A stretch of DNA of 64,000 nt from Wocania ichthyoenteri Th78 (GTDB taxonomy: Bacteria > Bacteroidota > Bacteroidia > Flavobacteriales > Flavobacteriaceae): positions 3,578,100-3,642,099 of the forward strand of contig NZ_KN525716.1 in NCBI RefSeq assembly GCF_000789235.1, read 5' to 3'. Positions 1-9,886 of this stretch are shown in pieces (the stretch's first letter is position 1; the number at the start of each line of letters is the position of its first letter). Made by a program: the position numbers and the translations under genes. Below the pieces are notes generated by a model. The model searched no databases and was not told the origin of the DNA. It was given only the letters and a program-made list of their open reading frames with translations.

Positions 1-365
1 AAGGCTTTTTTTATTTTTTCATCTCTAAAAATTAGTGTGAAACTACTATAAAAAACACCATCGTCAATTAAATTATTCCAATCTCTTGAAAATAAATTAT
101 CTATTGTTTTTTTAAGTTTAATTTCACTATTATTAATATCGTTAGTTATGTATAGAGATTTATAATTCTCTAGAATATAGTTTATAAGACCAAATATTAA
201 TTCATCTTTAGATTCAAAATAGTGTAGTATTAAGCTAGTGTTAATACTCATGTGTTTTGCTACTTTTGCTATAGAGGTATTCTCTAAACCTTCTTGTTTT
301 GCTACCACATAAAAGGCTTCTATAATTTCTTTTTGTCTAACTGTTTTTAAACTTTTTCTACCCAT
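1..365 (-). CDS. TetR/AcrR-family regulator (C-terminus cut by window edge)
   Basis: Reading the minus strand from the ATG at 365 gives about 121 codons without a stop up to the window edge. The N-terminus (MGRKSLKTVRQKEIIEAFY) leads into a helix-turn-helix with the order typical of TetR proteins: a first helix, then ENTSIAKVAKHMSINTSLI and LHYFESKDELIFGLI. That is the classic T-x-x-x-I-A-x-x-A plus h-x-Y-F-x-x-K-x-x-L pattern. The ligand-binding C-terminal half lies outside the window, so the ligand cannot be guessed. The gene is divergent from the SusC gene at 502, with 136 bp between the two starts, so it could control its own promoter and possibly the SusC operon. Family is clear; target is inference. 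Confidence 0.85.
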   Translation of the reverse strand, partial: MGRKSLKTVRQKEIIEAFYVVAKQEGLENTSIAKVAKHMSINTSLILHYFESKDELIFGLINYILENYKSLYITNDINNSEIKLKKTIDNLFSRDWNNLIDDGVFYSSFTLIFRDEKIKKA

Positions 366-416
366 AATGCAAACATAGTTAATAATTATTTAACAAAAAT
401 AAGACATTAATTTTAA

Positions 417-434
417 ATTGACTGCTTGTTCAAT
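417..434. promoter_or_regulatory. Candidate operator between TetR gene and SusC operon
   Basis: An 18-bp site with 5-bp inverted arms ATTGA and TCAAT around an 8-bp centre lies midway between the TetR start (365) and the SusC start (502). Size and position fit a TetR-type operator. The arms are short and the centre is not symmetric, so chance is possible in AT-rich DNA. Confidence 0.25.
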
Positions 435-501
435 CAAAATATTTTTATACTTTAGCACCAACTAATTAACTCAGTCTAAAATTAATTTTAAAAGAAAGCG
501 A

Positions 502-3500
502 ATGAAAACATTAAACTTTTTGACTTTTGTGTGTAAAAGAACAAAGGGTTACATCGTAAAGAGAGAACAGTATTCTGGTAATTTTTTACTATTACTGCTG
601 ATATTTATGATTAATCAAAGTGTATTTGCACAAGAAAGTATTGTAACAGGAACTGTTGTTGATACGGAAACACAACAACCACTTCCGGGAGCAACAGTAT
701 TATTAAAAGGAACATCAAATGGGGTATCTACCGATTTTGATGGAAAATTCTCTTTAAAAATTACATCACCTGATGCCGTATTAGTGGTATCATATGTTGG
801 TTATCAAACTAAAGAGGTTCAAGTTGGAAATCAAGAAAAAATTGTTATCAATTTAGAGATTGATTCAAGCACATTAGATGAAGTTGTTGTTATAGGCTAT
901 GGTACTCAAAAAAAAGTAAACTTAAGTGGGGCTGTAGAAGTTGTTGATATGGATATTATAGAAGATAGGCCTATAGCTAATGTTTCACAAGGTCTTCAAG
1001 GTGCAGTTTCTAACTTAAACATCACATTTGGAAATGGAGCTCCTGGCGGCACTGCAAATGTTAATATTCGAGGGATAACATCTTTAAACGGAGGGTCTCC
1101 TTTAATATTAATAGACGGTGTTCCTTCATCTTCTAGTGATCTTACGCGTATGAATCCTAATGATATAGCCTCCATATCTATATTAAAAGATGCGTCTTCT
1201 GCAGCTATTTATGGAGCAAGAGCTGCTTTTGGTGTGGTATTGGTAACCACAAAAGAAGGTGGTAGAAATAAAATTCAATATTCGAATACTTTTATTTGGG
1301 GGACACCTACAGTCACTCCAAAACCTATTACTGATCCCTATATTTTTTCAAGATTATTAGATATTTCAACAAGTAATACACCATGGAATTATGTAAGCTA
1401 TAATGACGATTGGTATGCTTGGGCAAAAGCAAGATCAGAAGATTCTTCTGTACCAAGTGTTCGACTAGATCCTAATAACCCAAATAGGTATCAATATATG
1501 GGTAATACTAACTGGAATGACTATTTTTTTAATAAATATTCGTTTTCACAAAATCACAATATATCTATTAGCGGAAAAAGAGCGTTTGGAACCACTAATG
1601 CTGGTGATGAAACCTTAATTGATCAAGGCATTAGTTATTATCTTTCAGCTAGTCATACTTTAGAAAATGGATTAAATAGGTTAGTGACTGATAATTGGGA
1701 ACGTAATACTTTAAGATCAAAGATTACAGTGGAGCCTTATGCTTGGATGGATTTTGAGAACAACACCTTCTTAACATTATCAAATAGAAAGAATCCACGA
1801 TATAGCTTGACTAATGTATACAATTTGAGACCAACTGAGGTTGTGAAAAATCCAGACGGTTCTTGGGCCGATAACCCTGCAGGTAGAGCAGCTGCAGAAA
1901 TGATAGATGGGGGTAAACAGCGTTTTAAACAAACGGGAATACAAACCACAAATAGATTACATTTTTATCTTTTAGATAAAGATTTAACAATTACTGCAGA
2001 ACACACCTTTAAAAAAGATTTTAATAGGTATCATTCAGATCGTACTAATTATAGAGTTAGCGATGGTCCTAATTCTTTTAGAGATATAAATGTTACTGAC
2101 TGGGCTTATGAAACTCAAGCTATAAACACCTATAATGTATTTAATATTTATGGAACCTATGCAAAAACAATAGGCAAACATTATATTAGCGCAACTACAG
2201 GTTTTAATAAAGAAACGAGTGAATACAACTGGTTTTCAGCACAAAGAAATGGATTAATATCTAGAGATTTACCATACTTAACTTTAGCTACTGGAGATCA
2301 GGAAGTAGGGTATAATTTTTCTGATTGGGCTGTAACAGGACTTTTTAATAGAGTTAATTATATCTATAATGAACGCTATATTTTTGAGGTAAATACAAGG
2401 TATGACGGATCGTCTAGATTTCCAAAACAAAATCGTTATGGGTTTTTTCCAGGAATGTCTGCAGCATGGTTAGTAAGTAAAGAATTAGGAGAAAATGTTA
2501 CCGATGTAATGAATCACTTAAAGATTAGGTATTCTTATGGTTCTTTAGGTAATCAAAGTGTTAGTAATTATGGGTATATAAATTCGTTAGGGCAAGGTGA
2601 ATCCAGCTATTTGATTGATGGGGATTATCCAAAAATAGTAAGAGGTCCTGGTTTAGGTGTAGACCCAAATAATTATACATGGGAACGCGTTACTTCTTCA
2701 AACTTTGGTGTTGATGCTAGCTTTTTTAATAATATGCTCTCCTTTACTTTTGAAATGTTTACCAGAGATACTAAAGATATGCTGGTTCCAAGTAAAGAAC
2801 TTCCTGCTGTATTAGGAACTTCTCCTCCAGTTCAAAATGCAGCCGATTTACAGACTAAAGGATGGGAGCTTTCTTTTGGATATAAAGATGAATTTAAAGT
2901 AGGAGGAAGCCCTTTTAATTTAGAATTAGCAGCAAGGTTATGGGATAATAAAACAAAGATTACTCGATTTGACAATGAAGGACAACTTTTCTCGCAATGG
3001 AGAGAAGGACAAGATGTAGGAGAAATATGGGGGCTAGAAAATGATGGATTTTTTAAAGATGAAGATGAAATTGCAACATTAGATCAATCTGCTATTGTGC
3101 CTTGGGGAGCTATAGCTGTGGTTCCTGGATGGCCAAAATATGTCGATCAAGATGGAGATGGGAAAATAGAGCGAGGGCAGTCTGCAATTGATCCTAAAGA
3201 TTTAAAATTAATTGGTAATAGCCAACCTAGATATCAGTTTGGGTTTAATATGTATGCTGCATGGAAAGGTTTTGATGTTAGCTGTTTTGTTCAAGGTATT
3301 GGAAAAAAAGATTATTACCCAAGGCATTATTTGTATTGGGGGCCATACCAGCAACCCTATGCCAATGTGTATCCACACTTATTAGATTTTTATCGAGCGA
3401 CTGGAGATAGTGATGCATTAAGAGCTCAACATTCACAATCATATATTGATGCTGGATTAGCCGATGCTAATACCGATGCTGAGTTCCCTGTGTTACAATC

Positions 3501-3786
3501 TTGGTTAGCGGACAATAACTTTGGTGCTGGATTAGATATTTCTCAAACCAAATACATGAAAAGTGCAGCCTATTTAAGATTAAAGAATATTTCAATAGGT
3601 TATTCTTTACCACACAAAATACTTGATAAAATGAAGATTTCTAATTTACGCGTTTTCGTTACGGGTGAAAATATTGCTGAATGGTCTTCTATCAAAAAAA
3701 TTGTAGATCCAGAAGCTACTGGAAATAGTGGTTATGCATACCCTTTTCATCGTAAATTATCAGTTGGTATGAATGTTACATTCTAA
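502..3786 (+). CDS. SusC/RagA-family TonB-linked outer membrane transporter
   Basis: This 1094-residue protein is the outer-membrane transport half of a SusCD pair and works with the SusD gene 18 bp downstream. A long basic N-region and hydrophobic segment end near residue 44 (NQSVFAQ). A carboxypeptidase-regulatory-like beta domain follows (about 48-130; GTVVDTETQQPLPGATV, TDFDGKFSL). Next come the junction LDEVVVIGYGTQKK, the plug (about 140-250; VNIRG, LILIDGVP, SILKDASSAAIYGARAAFG) and the beta-barrel to the C-terminal KLSVGMNVTF. It has no STN domain, so it is not expected to signal through an ECF sigma/FecR pair, unlike the SusC at 22146. The substrate is not visible from the sequence. 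Five downstream phosphoesterases suggest a phosphate-bearing ligand (inference). Confidence 0.95.
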   Translation: MKTLNFLTFVCKRTKGYIVKREQYSGNFLLLLLIFMINQSVFAQESIVTGTVVDTETQQPLPGATVLLKGTSNGVSTDFDGKFSLKITSPDAVLVVSYVGYQTKEVQVGNQEKIVINLEIDSSTLDEVVVIGYGTQKKVNLSGAVEVVDMDIIEDRPIANVSQGLQGAVSNLNITFGNGAPGGTANVNIRGITSLNGGSPLILIDGVPSSSSDLTRMNPNDIASISILKDASSAAIYGARAAFGVVLVTTKEGGRNKIQYSNTFIWGTPTVTPKPITDPYIFSRLLDISTSNTPWNYVSYNDDWYAWAKARSEDSSVPSVRLDPNNPNRYQYMGNTNWNDYFFNKYSFSQNHNISISGKRAFGTTNAGDETLIDQGISYYLSASHTLENGLNRLVTDNWERNTLRSKITVEPYAWMDFENNTFLTLSNRKNPRYSLTNVYNLRPTEVVKNPDGSWADNPAGRAAAEMIDGGKQRFKQTGIQTTNRLHFYLLDKDLTITAEHTFKKDFNRYHSDRTNYRVSDGPNSFRDINVTDWAYETQAINTYNVFNIYGTYAKTIGKHYISATTGFNKETSEYNWFSAQRNGLISRDLPYLTLATGDQEVGYNFSDWAVTGLFNRVNYIYNERYIFEVNTRYDGSSRFPKQNRYGFFPGMSAAWLVSKELGENVTDVMNHLKIRYSYGSLGNQSVSNYGYINSLGQGESSYLIDGDYPKIVRGPGLGVDPNNYTWERVTSSNFGVDASFFNNMLSFTFEMFTRDTKDMLVPSKELPAVLGTSPPVQNAADLQTKGWELSFGYKDEFKVGGSPFNLELAARLWDNKTKITRFDNEGQLFSQWREGQDVGEIWGLENDGFFKDEDEIATLDQSAIVPWGAIAVVPGWPKYVDQDGDGKIERGQSAIDPKDLKLIGNSQPRYQFGFNMYAAWKGFDVSCFVQGIGKKDYYPRHYLYWGPYQQPYANVYPHLLDFYRATGDSDALRAQHSQSYIDAGLADANTDAEFPVLQSWLADNNFGAGLDISQTKYMKSAAYLRLKNISIGYSLPHKILDKMKISNLRVFVTGENIAEWSSIKKIVDPEATGNSGYAYPFHRKLSVGMNVTF

Positions 3787-3804
3787 ATTAATAAAAAATA
3801 CACA

Positions 3805-5592
3805 ATGAAAACAATAAATAAAATACTAGTATTATTATCAATTACTATGCTTCTTATAGCTTGTAATGATGATTTTTTAGATACAGTTCCTCAAGATGAA
3901 ATTTCTACAGAAAACTTTTTTAATACGGCGAGTGATTTACAACTGTATATAGATGGGCTTCATTCATTAGCTGGATACGGTACATTTTTAGGAGACCAGG
4001 GTACAGATGATGTAGCAACTACAGGAGCTGTAGAATTAAAAAATATTATGATTGGTTCTCCAAGTGCGGAAAATATCAATTCTGGGTGGAACTGGAGTCG
4101 ACTTAGACAAATTAACTTTTTCTTAGAAAATTTTGGAAAGGCAGATATAGATGACGCTACTAAAAAGCATTTTGAGGGTGTAGCCAAATTCCATAGAGCA
4201 GATTTTTATTATGCAAAAGTAAGACGATTTTCAGATGTACCATATTATTCGAAAACCCTTGGTGCAAACGATGAAGATTTGTATAAACCAAGAGATCCCC
4301 GTGCTATGGTTGTGGATAGTATTTTTAAAGATATACAATTTGCTGCACAATATATAAAAGAAGAAGCTGCGGGTACAGAAAAAATAAGTAAATGGGCAGC
4401 ATTACATTTACTTTCTAGAATGGCTTTGCATGAAGGAACTTACAGAAAGTACCACCCAGAGTTAGGCTTAGAAAGTACAGCTAATACTTTTCTACAGATG
4501 TCTGCTGATGCTGCTAAACAACTGATGGATTCTGGAAAGTTTAATATATACAATACGGGTAGCCCAAATTCAGATTATGGTTCGTTATTTAATTCTGATA
4601 ATCAAACAAGTAACCCTGAAGCTATTTTAGTAAATATTTACGATGTAGAAAAAGAAAAAACTAGTGGTAATAGTACTGTTTTTGGTGATTACGAGCAAAG
4701 TGCTACCAAGTCATTATTAAATAATTATTTAATGCAAGATGGTACTAGGTTTAGTGATCAGCCAGGATCTGATACATTTACTTATATACAGGAATTTCAG
4801 AATAGAGACCCAAGAATGTCACAAACTTTTGTTTACCCAGGTTGGATTAGAAGAAACGAACCTGCGCCTTATATTCCAGAATTTAATAGAAACTTTACAG
4901 GGTATTTTCAAACTAAAGGTTATAATAACTCTAGTACTAATGAAAATCAAGGTAACGATTTAATCGTAATGCGATATGCAGAAACCCTATTAATTTACGC
5001 TGAAGCAAAAGCTGAACTTGGCATATTAACACAAGAAGATCTTGATAATAGTATTAACAAGTTGAGATCAAGAGTTGGTTTGCCTAATTTAAATATGGCT
5101 ACAGCAAACGCAGATATTGATCCCTTATTTGAAACTGATTATCCAAATGTTTCTGGAGCAAACAAAGGTGTGATTTATGAAATAAGAAGAGAGCGAAGAG
5201 CAGAACTGGCATTAGAATCATTTAGGCTTTATGACTTACACAGGTGGTACGCAGGTAAAGTATTAGAGAAAAACCCTATTGGTATGTATTTCCCTGGCTT
5301 GGGTAAATATGATATGACTGGAGATGGCGTAGAAGATATTAGTATTATTGATAGTGGAGATGATATTCCTTCTCCTAAAGAACAAAATTCGTTAGGGGTA
5401 AATCTTATATATTATAAGGCTGGAGTTTTTGGAGACCCAGCAGCAAGCATTTATTTATCTAATGGAACATCAGGTTATATGGTTGCAAATACAGACATAA
5501 GAACCTTTGAAGAACCTAAGTATTATTATCGTCCAATACCAGCACATCAGGTAGCTTTGAATCCTCAATTGTCTCAAATAATGGGTTGGTAA
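3805..5592 (+). CDS. SusD/RagB-family substrate-binding lipoprotein
   Basis: A 595-residue SusD-type lid of the upstream SusC. The lipobox places the lipidated Cys at residue 20 (LLIAC), followed by NDD, an acidic start that fits surface-exposed Bacteroidota lipoproteins. The N-terminal SusD-like segment (DTVPQDEISTENFF) and TPR-like helices are followed by the RagB/SusD C-terminal region (MRYAETLLIYAEAKAEL, IRRERRAELALESFRLYDL, YYYRPIPAHQVALNPQLSQ). Only 18 bp separate it from SusC, so the two should be co-transcribed. An insertion near residues 485-560 (LGKYDMTGDGVEDISI) may contribute to a specialised binding site. The ligand is unknown. Confidence 0.95.
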   Translation: MKTINKILVLLSITMLLIACNDDFLDTVPQDEISTENFFNTASDLQLYIDGLHSLAGYGTFLGDQGTDDVATTGAVELKNIMIGSPSAENINSGWNWSRLRQINFFLENFGKADIDDATKKHFEGVAKFHRADFYYAKVRRFSDVPYYSKTLGANDEDLYKPRDPRAMVVDSIFKDIQFAAQYIKEEAAGTEKISKWAALHLLSRMALHEGTYRKYHPELGLESTANTFLQMSADAAKQLMDSGKFNIYNTGSPNSDYGSLFNSDNQTSNPEAILVNIYDVEKEKTSGNSTVFGDYEQSATKSLLNNYLMQDGTRFSDQPGSDTFTYIQEFQNRDPRMSQTFVYPGWIRRNEPAPYIPEFNRNFTGYFQTKGYNNSSTNENQGNDLIVMRYAETLLIYAEAKAELGILTQEDLDNSINKLRSRVGLPNLNMATANADIDPLFETDYPNVSGANKGVIYEIRRERRAELALESFRLYDLHRWYAGKVLEKNPIGMYFPGLGKYDMTGDGVEDISIIDSGDDIPSPKEQNSLGVNLIYYKAGVFGDPAASIYLSNGTSGYMVANTDIRTFEEPKYYYRPIPAHQVALNPQLSQIMGW

Positions 5593-5636
5593 AACTTGTT
5601 TAAGTTCAAAAATTTAAACACAAAAACAGATATACA

Positions 5637-6467
5637 ATGAAAATTTTAAAATCAATATTATACATAACCATAGTCTTGTTAAGCTTAGGCTGTGAAGAAG
5701 AACCACAACTTTACGATTTTGAGAGATATAAGTTTGTTTCTTTCATTAGTGAAGAAATTTCGACTTTAGAAAATGCGGGTACACAAGAGATATTTTTAAG
5801 ATACGATGGCAGTGTCTTAAAAGAGGATTTTTCGGTTACCCTTAGTATAACAGGAACTGCTCAAGAAGGCGTTGATTATAATGTCGATTCGAAAACAGTT
5901 TTATTTAAAGCGGGTGAAATAAAATCAGAACCGTTTAGCATTGAGATTATTGACAATCTGTTAGATGGTACTGAAGATTTAAATCTAGAAATTTCGATTG
6001 AAAGTGTGAGTAATCCAAATATCGATATTGGTGTTGGGGTTGTAAACCAGTCTAATAAATCTATTGTCCTTACATTAGTTGATGATGAATGTCCAGAGGA
6101 TATAGATATTTTTGCAACAGATTTAATTAATGAAAAGGATAAAACTATTAGTGCTTCAATTAACGGAAATGTCTTATCGCTTACAGGCAATTTAATAAAT
6201 TATGGAGCATTTCCAAATGCCAATTTAGAAATTACTTTAACACCCGTTGTTGCTGGAGCTAAAATAGGCAGTGTAACTTTTGATGACTTCGATGCTGGTT
6301 TAGCTAATGATGGTTACCAATATCAATTCAGACTAGCAGAGGAAGGTGTCTACGAGGTTTGTACTGGTAAAATAAATGTAAAATTTTGGGTATATTATCT
6401 ATCTGGTGGAACTACTGGTAACTGGGTATATTGGTATGCAGTAAATACAGAACTTACAATACCATAA
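5637..6467 (+). CDS. Calx-beta-like surface lipoprotein (SusE/F position)
   Basis: This 276-residue lipoprotein has Cys19 after a hydrophobic leader, followed by three glutamates, a surface-export-like start. Residues about 35-150 resemble a Calx-beta domain: STLENAGTQEIFLRY, SITGTAQEGVDYNV, FKAGEIKSEPFSIEI and DNLLDGTEDLNLEI. The second half (about 153-276) is a beta-rich module with several Trp and Tyr near its end (FWVYY, GNWVYWYAV). Third place after SusC and SusD, plus this architecture, matches the SusE/SusF-like ligand-binding lipoproteins of such loci. It is followed by a terminator, so the transport genes may form their own transcript. The binding role is inferred. Confidence 0.75.
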   Translation: MKILKSILYITIVLLSLGCEEEPQLYDFERYKFVSFISEEISTLENAGTQEIFLRYDGSVLKEDFSVTLSITGTAQEGVDYNVDSKTVLFKAGEIKSEPFSIEIIDNLLDGTEDLNLEISIESVSNPNIDIGVGVVNQSNKSIVLTLVDDECPEDIDIFATDLINEKDKTISASINGNVLSLTGNLINYGAFPNANLEITLTPVVAGAKIGSVTFDDFDAGLANDGYQYQFRLAEEGVYEVCTGKINVKFWVYYLSGGTTGNWVYWYAVNTELTIP

Positions 6468-6500
6468 AATAGTAATTAGTTTAAGTTAGTTTTAGTTTTT

Positions 6501-6532
6501 AAGGGAGATAAAAGTTCGTCTCCCTTTTTTTA
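6501..6532 (+). terminator. Rho-independent terminator after the SusCD-lipoprotein genes
   Basis: An 8-bp stem (AAGGGAGA / TCTCCCTT) with a 10-nt loop is followed by an unbroken T-run. It lies 33 bp after the lipoprotein stop and 9 bp before the next start, so it could end the transport operon or partly attenuate read-through into the phosphoesterases. Confidence 0.8.
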
Positions 6533-6541
6533 TAACGAGAA

Positions 6542-7627
6542 ATGAAAAAGGAGATGAGATCATTAATTTTTACTACTATATTAATAGCAACAAGCTATTG
6601 TTGTAATTCTAAAATAACTCAGGAAAAAGAAACAGAACAGCAGATAATTCCTGAGATTACTTTTAATGGAACTTTAAAAGTCCTAACACTTAATACGTGG
6701 CAAGAAGGGACTTCTGTTAATGGAGGCTTTGAAGCAATTGTAGAAGTGATTCTACTATCTGAAGCCGATGTTGTTACGCTTAGTGAAATCCGAAATTATA
6801 ATGATACTGTATTCAGTAATCGATTGGTAAATGCGTTAGAGCTCAAGGGAGAAGCATATTATTCTTTCAACTCTGGAAAGTCACCTATTATTTTATCAAA
6901 ATTCCCTATTACATCTAAACCAGCAATTAATTCGTCTTCCTTTACAAAAGCCATTATAAAATTAGACGAAAAAACTAAGGTAGCAGTATATGCGGCACAC
7001 TTAGATTATACCCATTATGCGTGTTATTTACCTAGAGGCTACGACGGTATAACATGGGAAAAGCTACCTGAACCAATACTAGATGTTCATAAAATATTAG
7101 AACAAAACAAAGCTTCAAGGCGTGATGAGGCTATTAATCTTTTTGTAAATGATGCTGCCAAAGAACAGCAAAATGGTAATATAGTGCTGTTGGCGGGTGA
7201 TTTTAATGAGCCCTCACATTTAGACTGGATTGAAGCAACCAAAGATTTGTTTGACCATAACGGTACCATTGTACCATGGCATAGTAGTGTGACTTTGCAA
7301 CAAAATAAGTATTTGGATGCGTATCGAGTAAAATACCCTAATCCAGTTACACATCCTGGGTTTACTTGGGCTGCTTATAATATTAATGTAGAATTGTCTA
7401 AATTAGTATGGACTCCCGAGGCAGATGATAGAGATCGTATTGATTTTATATATTATCACAAAAACGAACGTTTAGCTTTGAAAGATATCATTATTGTTGG
7501 CCCATCTGAAAGTATTGTTAGAGGAAATGGAGTTCAAGACAATACATTGTTTGATACATTTTTAAAACCTCAAGGGATATGGCCTACGGATCATAAAGGC
7601 GTATTGGCTACATTTAAGATTAAATAA
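6542..7627 (+). CDS. Endonuclease/exonuclease/phosphatase-family lipoprotein (first copy)
   Basis: A 361-residue exported metal-dependent phosphodiesterase or phosphatase of the DNase I-like fold. The leader ends in a Cys pair at residues 20-21. Family motifs appear in order: LKVLTLNTWQ (metal-site Asn), LSEIRN (metal-site Glu), YAAHLDY (catalytic-type His), AGDFNEPSH near residue 219, DRIDFIYY, and the C-terminal TDHKGVLATF near residue 349. The fold covers sphingomyelinases, inositol-phosphate phosphatases and nucleases, so the substrate cannot be read. The stop is 2 bp before the next start, implying tight co-expression. The gene at 10795 is a paralogue sharing the SHLDW extension after the GDxN motif. 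Confidence 0.88.
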   Translation: MKKEMRSLIFTTILIATSYCCNSKITQEKETEQQIIPEITFNGTLKVLTLNTWQEGTSVNGGFEAIVEVILLSEADVVTLSEIRNYNDTVFSNRLVNALELKGEAYYSFNSGKSPIILSKFPITSKPAINSSSFTKAIIKLDEKTKVAVYAAHLDYTHYACYLPRGYDGITWEKLPEPILDVHKILEQNKASRRDEAINLFVNDAAKEQQNGNIVLLAGDFNEPSHLDWIEATKDLFDHNGTIVPWHSSVTLQQNKYLDAYRVKYPNPVTHPGFTWAAYNINVELSKLVWTPEADDRDRIDFIYYHKNERLALKDIIIVGPSESIVRGNGVQDNTLFDTFLKPQGIWPTDHKGVLATFKIK

Positions 7628-7629
7628 AC

Positions 7630-8862
7630 ATGATAAAAAAAAACATTTATCTATTAGTTGTATTCATAGCTTGCTTTAGCTATGCTCAAAAAAAAGACAC
7701 CAAAGTTCTTTTTGTAATTGTAGATGGTATTCCAGCAGATGTCATTGAAAAGGTATATACCCCTAATTTAGATAAGATAGCAAGGGAGGGAGGTTATACA
7801 CGAGCCTATGTAGGAGGAGAAAAAGACAAATACTCTCAAACCCCTACTATCTCCGCAGTGGGATATAATAGTTTGCTTACTGGTACTTGGGCCAATAAAC
7901 ATAACGTTTGGGGGAATAGTATTAAAAAACCAAATTATAATTATTGGACTATTTTTAGAATGGCAAAAGCGTATCGTCCTGAGCTAAAAACGGCTATATT
8001 TTCTACTTGGCTGGATAACAGAACAAAACTTGTTGGAGATGGTCTTTCTGAAACAGGCCATATTAAATTGGATTATGTTTTCGATGGGTATGAGCATGAT
8101 ACTATTAACTTTCCGCATGATAAAAAGGCTATGTATATTCATAAAATTGATGAGCATGTAGTAGAAAAAGCCTCAGATTGTATAAAAGAAAATGCACCAG
8201 ATTTATCTTGGATATATTTAGAATATACAGATGATATGGGACATCGGTTTGGTGATAGTGATCAATTCCATGATGCCGTTAAAATAGCAGACAAGCAGAT
8301 AGGTAAAGTTTGGAAAGCCATTAACTACAGGCGTAAACAGTTTAATGAAAGTTGGGAAATATTTATTACTACAGATCATGGACGTGATAAGGAAACAGGA
8401 CAGGGACATGGCGGACAAAGTGAAAGAGAGCGTCTTACTTGGATTGTTACAAACGCTAAAAATTTGAATGGTTATTTTAAAACAAAAGAACCAGGAATTG
8501 TTGATATTATGCCAACCATGATGCGCACTTTAAATATTGAACCTAAAAAAGAACAACTTTGGGAAATTGATGGTGTGCCATTAACCGGCAAGATTTCCTT
8601 GTCCAATGCAAAGGCTACTAATAGTGAGTCTAAATTATATATCACTTGGGATGTAATAGATTCAAAAGGAAAAGTGAAAATTTGGGTGTCAACAGAAAAT
8701 GACTTTAATACAGGAGGAACTGATGCTTATAAATTATTAAAAAAGGCAGACATAAAAAAAGGGCAAGCTACTATTGATGTATCAAAATTACCATCAAATT
8801 TTTATAAAATAGTTTTAGAAGCCAATCATAATACAATAAATACTTGGGTAGTTATAAAATAA
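7630..8862 (+). CDS. Alkaline-phosphatase-superfamily phosphodiesterase/nucleotide pyrophosphatase
   Basis: A 410-residue protein with a signal peptide ending near residue 19 (CFSYAQ). Seen are the first metal-site Asp (VIVDG, D32), the nucleophile region SQTPTISAVGYNSLLTG (Thr near 71-73), YLEYTDDMGHRFG carrying an Asp and a His ligand, and TTDHGRDKETGQGHGG carrying the Asp-His pair and a further His. This is the type I phosphodiesterase (ENPP) arrangement. The C-terminal ~90 residues form a small beta domain. ENPP enzymes cleave phosphodiesters such as nucleotides or lysophospholipid and sphingomyelin headgroups. The genes on either side would suit removal of phosphate from the products. 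Periplasmic or surface location is inferred. Confidence 0.88.
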   Translation: MIKKNIYLLVVFIACFSYAQKKDTKVLFVIVDGIPADVIEKVYTPNLDKIAREGGYTRAYVGGEKDKYSQTPTISAVGYNSLLTGTWANKHNVWGNSIKKPNYNYWTIFRMAKAYRPELKTAIFSTWLDNRTKLVGDGLSETGHIKLDYVFDGYEHDTINFPHDKKAMYIHKIDEHVVEKASDCIKENAPDLSWIYLEYTDDMGHRFGDSDQFHDAVKIADKQIGKVWKAINYRRKQFNESWEIFITTDHGRDKETGQGHGGQSERERLTWIVTNAKNLNGYFKTKEPGIVDIMPTMMRTLNIEPKKEQLWEIDGVPLTGKISLSNAKATNSESKLYITWDVIDSKGKVKIWVSTENDFNTGGTDAYKLLKKADIKKGQATIDVSKLPSNFYKIVLEANHNTINTWVVIK

Positions 8863-8903
8863 TTTAGCATAAAACTTAATGTCTATTTTTAAAAACTAAA
8901 AAT

Positions 8904-9833
8904 ATGAAAGAGAAAAAAGAATTTAACGAAAAAAGAAGATTAGCTCTTAAAAAAATTGGTGCTACTGTGGGAGCATTAGCAATATCACCTATAGTACTTT
9001 CTCAAGAAAATGGTGTAAATAAGAAGCGTAAACCGCTTTTAAAAGTTGCCCATATCACAGATATTCATATTTCTCATGAAAACGATGCTCCTAATCGTTT
9101 TAAAAAGTGTTTAGCTGAAATAAAAAAGCACAAAGTAGATTTTTTTCTAAATGGGGGAGATACTATTATGGCAGCCGATTATAATAATATTACAAGAGAA
9201 AGTGTTATTAATCAGTGGCGTATTTGGGAGAAACTCCGTTCAGAGTTTGATGAATATAAAATATATAGTTGTCTAGGAAATCATGACATGTGGTGGGCTG
9301 CACCAGATAAAAATGATGCTATGTACGGTAAAAATTATGTAATCGAAAAGCTAGGCATGCCAAAGAGATATTATAGCTTCAAAAAAGAGGATTGGTATTT
9401 TATTGTTTTAGATAGTAATAATAAAAATGCAGGTGCATTGGATGATGAACAGCGTGTATGGTTAGAAAAAGAATTAACAGACATGCCTAAGGGTGCTTCA
9501 GTGTTGGTTATGACTCATTACCCAATTTTAGGAGTTAGCACAATCCCGTATGGTGGTAGTCATACAGATAGCAAATACATCACTAAATTGTTTTATAAAC
9601 ATCAAGACAAGCATATACATTGCATTAGCGGGCATATGCATCTATTAGATAATGCGGTTTATAACCATGTAAATTATTATTGCAATGGTTCCATGAGTGG
9701 TTTTTGGTGGGGTGAAGGCGATCAGGATTCTGCTGAAAAATGTTGGTATCATGAAACACCTCCAGGATATACAATTATTGAGTTATTTGATGATGGTAGT
9801 ATGAAAAATACATATTATCCGCATTCATATTAA
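8904..9833 (+). CDS. Exported calcineurin-like metallophosphoesterase
   Basis: A 309-residue binuclear metallophosphoesterase. The complete motif set is present: HITDIHISH (Asp-x-His), LNGGDTI, LGNHDMWW, MTHYPILG and SGHMHLLD. The N-terminus KRRLALKKIGATVGALAIS has an adjacent Arg pair before a mild hydrophobic stretch, which fits a Tat signal, although the surrounding residues are not the strict consensus. Tat export would mean the enzyme acquires metal in the cytoplasm. It lies 41 bp after the phosphodiesterase and should act on the same substrate or on its products. The exact substrate is unknown. Confidence 0.87.
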   Translation: MKEKKEFNEKRRLALKKIGATVGALAISPIVLSQENGVNKKRKPLLKVAHITDIHISHENDAPNRFKKCLAEIKKHKVDFFLNGGDTIMAADYNNITRESVINQWRIWEKLRSEFDEYKIYSCLGNHDMWWAAPDKNDAMYGKNYVIEKLGMPKRYYSFKKEDWYFIVLDSNNKNAGALDDEQRVWLEKELTDMPKGASVLVMTHYPILGVSTIPYGGSHTDSKYITKLFYKHQDKHIHCISGHMHLLDNAVYNHVNYYCNGSMSGFWWGEGDQDSAEKCWYHETPPGYTIIELFDDGSMKNTYYPHSY

Positions 9834-9886
9834 GAAAATAGTTGCATTGTTTCAATAAATAAAGGCTTTAAAAATAAACTAGCAAT